From: a virus
Reading direction: 5' to 3' (one strand)
Virus record (IMG/VR): IMGVR_UViG_3300027797_000165
Location: 1-21,529 of that record
Length of the DNA stretch: 21,529 nt
The notes under the pieces were generated by a model. That model was given only the letters and a program-made list of their open reading frames with translations. It was not told the DNA's origin and made no database searches. This document shows positions 18,854 to 21,529 of the stretch, piece by piece. Numbering within the stretch: the stretch's first letter is position 1; each line of letters begins with the position of its first letter. Position numbers and translations under genes: made by a program.

Positions 18854-20853
18854 TGGCAACGTATTACGTCAGGACAGATGGGTCTAACACAAACACCGGT
18901 ACTGGCTCAGGCACTGGTGCGGCGTGGGCTACGGTTGCTCATGCTCTTGGTGGTACTGGCACAGCCAGCGGCGTTACGGGTGGTGACACCATATACATTG
19001 CACCCGGTAAGTATGCTGGTCTTACAATCGCCGTTGCGCCATCCAGCACCTTGAGTGTTATTGGAAATCCTAGTGGGTCACAGTTTGGTTATGCAATTGC
19101 GCCGGGGCCTATTCACATCTCTAATACATTAGATAAATCTGTATCAAGTGTTACTAAAGGCATCATAGCAACAAGCAAAAACAATATTACGTTAAAATAT
19201 CTAGTTGTCGCAGGGTTGTCGGCAACAACTTGTCACAACTGGATTATAGATAGTTGCCATTTTTATCAGAACATAGGAGATCAAAATCCTGTGTTGATGA
19301 CATTTACTGCTGGTGTAGATGCAAATACTCAAATATTGAACACATCAGCTGAGAATGGCCAATGGAGTTCTAGCTGTTTTAGTATTACATTTGGCAACCA
19401 TAGTTCTACCTATACTTCATCATTTAAGATGTACAACATTGCTGTTAATAACAACAGAAGCACTGTTGACATAACTTTAGCGTGCAACAACGCAACGGGT
19501 ATTGTGTTGTCAAATATCTACAGCAGTAAGAGTACGACAGTAACTGGAACTGTTGCGGGTCAAGCAAAGATTATCAACTCTATACTGCAATACATAACTG
19601 GTAGTATCGGAGGAAATCTAACAGAAGAGTACAACCTTTTCATTTATGGATTTTCTGTAAATCGTACAAATGTGGCGTCTAGTGTAAACAGTTTTGTAGC
19701 GAATGCCCCATTAATTTATGGTGATTTGATGGCTCAGTCTGGAGCCGGTTCAAACAGTTCACTGCAACCGATAGGGACAGTATTCAATCAACTGCAATAT
19801 GGCACATTAACAGATGCACCTACAACGGATTACTTTGGTAATACCTATGGTGCGACTATGACTATAGGCGTAGCCAAATCTGCAACGCTAACAGGAGCAG
19901 GTGTCTATTCAGCCACAGAGCGGAACGCATCCGCCATCACAATCGCTCCCGGTAGCACATCCCAAAGTATCGAAATCTACCTTGGTGCTACAGGTCTAAC
20001 CGCCTCCACATCTGGTCTCTCAGCTCGGTACAACCGCACACGCACAGCATCTGTATCTATCCCGCTGGTAGCCCGTACAATCGCTCAGGCGTGGACAGCA
20101 GGCGGCTTTGCGGAGGTAGACGCAACCAATATGCCGGGCGTGTACAGATTGGACATTCCCGATGCTGCACTGGCTGCTGGTGCTGATGATGTCACTATCG
20201 TGGTGCGTGGTGCTTCTGGTACAAACGGTGCGGTAATGACGGTCAAACTATCCTCTGGTGGCTTGACGGAAGCACAGACTGCCTCGGCTGTATGGGGTGC
20301 AAGCCCAGCAGGCTACAACGATGGCACAACATTCGGTGGTGTTGTTAACACTATTGCAACTGTGGCTAATGACATTGAGTCACAAGTCCAAGATGTTCCG
20401 GGCAACGTCTGGGATGAGCTTAGAACGAACCACAGCACGGCAGGCTCATTCGGTCAGTATGTCAATGCCGAACTTGTTACCCCGGTAACCTCTGCCGCTC
20501 TGGTACGTATGGGGCCTTACGAGGTTAGAGCGGATGGCTTGGGAGCATCTGATCCGCTAGACATCCAGAAGGGCGCACAGCATGGCGTAGACATCCAGTG
20601 TGTAGATGCCTTTGGTAGCGGGATAGACATCACGAGTGCAACGGTAACCGCTAAGGTCTACAACTCTGGTGCTACCTTGGTTGATACTTACTCCTGTACG
20701 GCAACTTATGCAGCTGATGGCAGGGCAACGTTTACGATTGACACAACGGTAACGGACACTCCAGGCACCTACACGGCAACGATTACAAGGACAACCGGGG
20801 CATCTGATACGCAGATATTCGGCCCGTTACGCATCTATGTGAGGGACATCTGA
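18853..20853 (+). CDS. Right-handed beta-helix tailspike or fibre
   Basis: 666 residues. The start MATYYVRTDGSNTNTGTGSG with WATVAHAL and GGDTIYIAPGKYAGLTI is the common opening of phage parallel beta-helix proteins. Repeated short strands with N, S and T turns continue to about residue 330 (for example NITLKYLVV, NWIIDSCHFY, NATGIVLSNIYSS). A second domain (about 345-560) contains ARTIAQAWTAGGFAEVDATN and MPGVYRLDIPDAALAAGADD, a block shared by many phage fibres. The C-terminal 110 residues form an Ig/BppU-like domain ending FGPLRIYV. The helix part of the DNA is AT-richer than both flanks, suggesting exchange of the receptor-binding module. Confidence 0.72.
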   Translation: MATYYVRTDGSNTNTGTGSGTGAAWATVAHALGGTGTASGVTGGDTIYIAPGKYAGLTIAVAPSSTLSVIGNPSGSQFGYAIAPGPIHISNTLDKSVSSVTKGIIATSKNNITLKYLVVAGLSATTCHNWIIDSCHFYQNIGDQNPVLMTFTAGVDANTQILNTSAENGQWSSSCFSITFGNHSSTYTSSFKMYNIAVNNNRSTVDITLACNNATGIVLSNIYSSKSTTVTGTVAGQAKIINSILQYITGSIGGNLTEEYNLFIYGFSVNRTNVASSVNSFVANAPLIYGDLMAQSGAGSNSSLQPIGTVFNQLQYGTLTDAPTTDYFGNTYGATMTIGVAKSATLTGAGVYSATERNASAITIAPGSTSQSIEIYLGATGLTASTSGLSARYNRTRTASVSIPLVARTIAQAWTAGGFAEVDATNMPGVYRLDIPDAALAAGADDVTIVVRGASGTNGAVMTVKLSSGGLTEAQTASAVWGASPAGYNDGTTFGGVVNTIATVANDIESQVQDVPGNVWDELRTNHSTAGSFGQYVNAELVTPVTSAALVRMGPYEVRADGLGASDPLDIQKGAQHGVDIQCVDAFGSGIDITSATVTAKVYNSGATLVDTYSCTATYAADGRATFTIDTTVTDTPGTYTATITRTTGASDTQIFGPLRIYVRDI

Positions 20854-21206
20854 TGGCACTAATCTTTGATCTAACCGAAGACCCTCAGCAGGTCGTGCAA
20901 GTCTCCGCATGGGTCGGAGACTGGCACTCCTACGTTGTTCGGTTGGTGGACGAACTGGGAAGCCCGGTAGACATCACTACCGGCACACTCGGTGCTACCT
21001 TCACCAACATCCAGACCGGGGCATCGTACTCTTTTGGCAGTGGTTCGGTGACCTTGACAAAGCAGTACAGCGCACAAGGCATCTTGTCGGTCTTGAACCC
21101 TGCGGCTTACCCGACAGCGGCAAACATCCGCCTAACGATATCGTTCACGGTGTCAACCACGGTACGCAGGTTCGGCCCGCTTGAGATTGAGGTATTGGCA
21201 CCATGA
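20853..21206 (+). CDS. Ig/BppU-N-like fibre-associated protein
   Basis: 117 residues, joined to the spike gene by TGATG. A single beta-sandwich is suggested by WHSYVVRLVDELGSPVDITT, then GTLGATFTN, SVTLTKQYSAQG and the end RRFGPLEIEVLAP. It aligns by eye with the last domain of the spike (VDIQCVDAFGSGIDITSAT to FGPLRIYV), so the two are probably paralogous. Such domains resemble the N-terminal domain of lactococcal phage BppU baseplate proteins, which attaches receptor-binding proteins. A role as spike adaptor or second receptor-binding component is inferred. Confidence 0.58.
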   Translation: MALIFDLTEDPQQVVQVSAWVGDWHSYVVRLVDELGSPVDITTGTLGATFTNIQTGASYSFGSGSVTLTKQYSAQGILSVLNPAAYPTAANIRLTISFTVSTTVRRFGPLEIEVLAP

Positions 21207-21529
21207 GTGTAACCGTATCCCTGAAGACTACCGGTATAGACCAGTACAAGCGCAACCTAGCCAAGATAAACCGCATCGTGGGTAAAGCTGCGGCTGATGT
21301 TGAAGCCACGGCAAAACGAAGCATCAAGACAAACAGCGGTAAGTATCGTGAGTATGACAAGGGGCATTGGTCAAGCCCTCCAGGCTCACCGCCTAACTCC
21401 GATACCGGCTTTCTTGCTAACTCCATCATGCACCGGATGCTTACGGCTACGAGCGCCGAAGTGTCAGCGATGGCAAAGTATGCCGTACCGCTGGAACTTG
21501 GATGGACTTCTAAGGGCGGCAATACCGTA
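21203..21529 (+). CDS. HK97 gp10-like tail completion protein (partial, runs off window)
   Basis: The first 109 codons are present; the gene continues past the right edge. It starts by ATGA overlap with MSVTVSLKTTGIDQYKRNLA. A long basic helix (KINRIVGKAAADVEATAKRS) is followed by GHWSSPPGSPPNSDTGFLAN, SIMHRMLTATSAEVSAMAKY and AVPLELGWTSKGGN. The pattern 'pv.TG.L..Si...' and 'YA..lE.Gt' is that of the HK97-gp10/putative tail-component family, which acts at the head-tail interface of siphoviruses. It supports a siphovirus-like layout and places the spike genes within the connector module. Confidence 0.78.
   Translation, partial: MSVTVSLKTTGIDQYKRNLAKINRIVGKAAADVEATAKRSIKTNSGKYREYDKGHWSSPPGSPPNSDTGFLANSIMHRMLTATSAEVSAMAKYAVPLELGWTSKGGNTV

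Overview
The window is a contiguous piece of a tailed double-stranded DNA phage or prophage (Caudoviricetes). It has an HK97-type capsid and a probable siphovirus-type tail, because an HK97 gp10-like gene runs off the right edge. Genes are tightly packed with many ATGA, GTGA, TTGA and TAATG overlaps. SD sequences of the GGAG type and TTGACA/TATATT promoters indicate a bacterial host using the standard code: TAA, TAG and TGA all end genes here. I see no integrase, tRNA, rRNA or CRISPR array, and I cannot name the host.

Layout. (1) 1-1940, leftward: two small unknown genes, an ERF-type ssDNA-annealing protein, a Gp157/Gam-like coiled-coil protein and a small HTH protein. A further leftward promoter lies at the left edge. 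(2) 1941-2045: a compact divergent control region. (3) 2046-4133, rightward early genes: a Cro/C1-type regulator that looks leaderless, two small unknown proteins, a sigma-70-family factor and a VRR-NUC nuclease. (4) 4134-6426: an AEP-type primase and a RecA-fold helicase as overlapping genes. (5) 6427-6735: 309 bases without a gene, rich in inverted repeats, with a promoter and a folded leader in front of an SSB-like gene. (6) 7227-8989: small accessory genes, including DUF3310 and two adjacent DUF2829/Tad2-like (anti-Thoeris-type) proteins. (7) 8964-10510: terminase small and large subunits. (8) 10511-10908: a moron-like unit with its own promoter, one gene and a terminator. (9) 10925-17235: portal, MuF head protein with a long metallopeptidase-like C-terminal extension plus a small downstream gene, prohead protease and major capsid protein. 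(10) 17307-21529: head-tail connector with an inserted carbohydrate-binding-like domain, head closure protein, two small membrane proteins, a beta-helix spike, an Ig-like protein and a gp10-like tail gene.

The most striking signal is in the large terminase gene. The frame is broken by a TGA exactly between the first beta strand and the Walker A loop. A 9-base block (TGA GTA GGT) seems to be inserted between Gly codon GGC and the expected CGA. A perfect 11-bp stem-loop ends at the first base of that GGC codon. Skipping from GGC to the synonymous GGT would restore the canonical ACG-RRFGKTT sequence, as in T4 gene 60 translational bypassing. Neither +1 nor -1 frameshifting can rescue the frame.

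Other points: a 16-17 base element (TGTGGGATAGTGAAGCC and variants) directly precedes the start codons of three structural genes and is a candidate late promoter or leader element, possibly linked to the phage sigma factor; the MuF gene looks like a toxin/immunity pair of the MuF polymorphic type; and receptor- or surface-binding domains sit inside the connector module.
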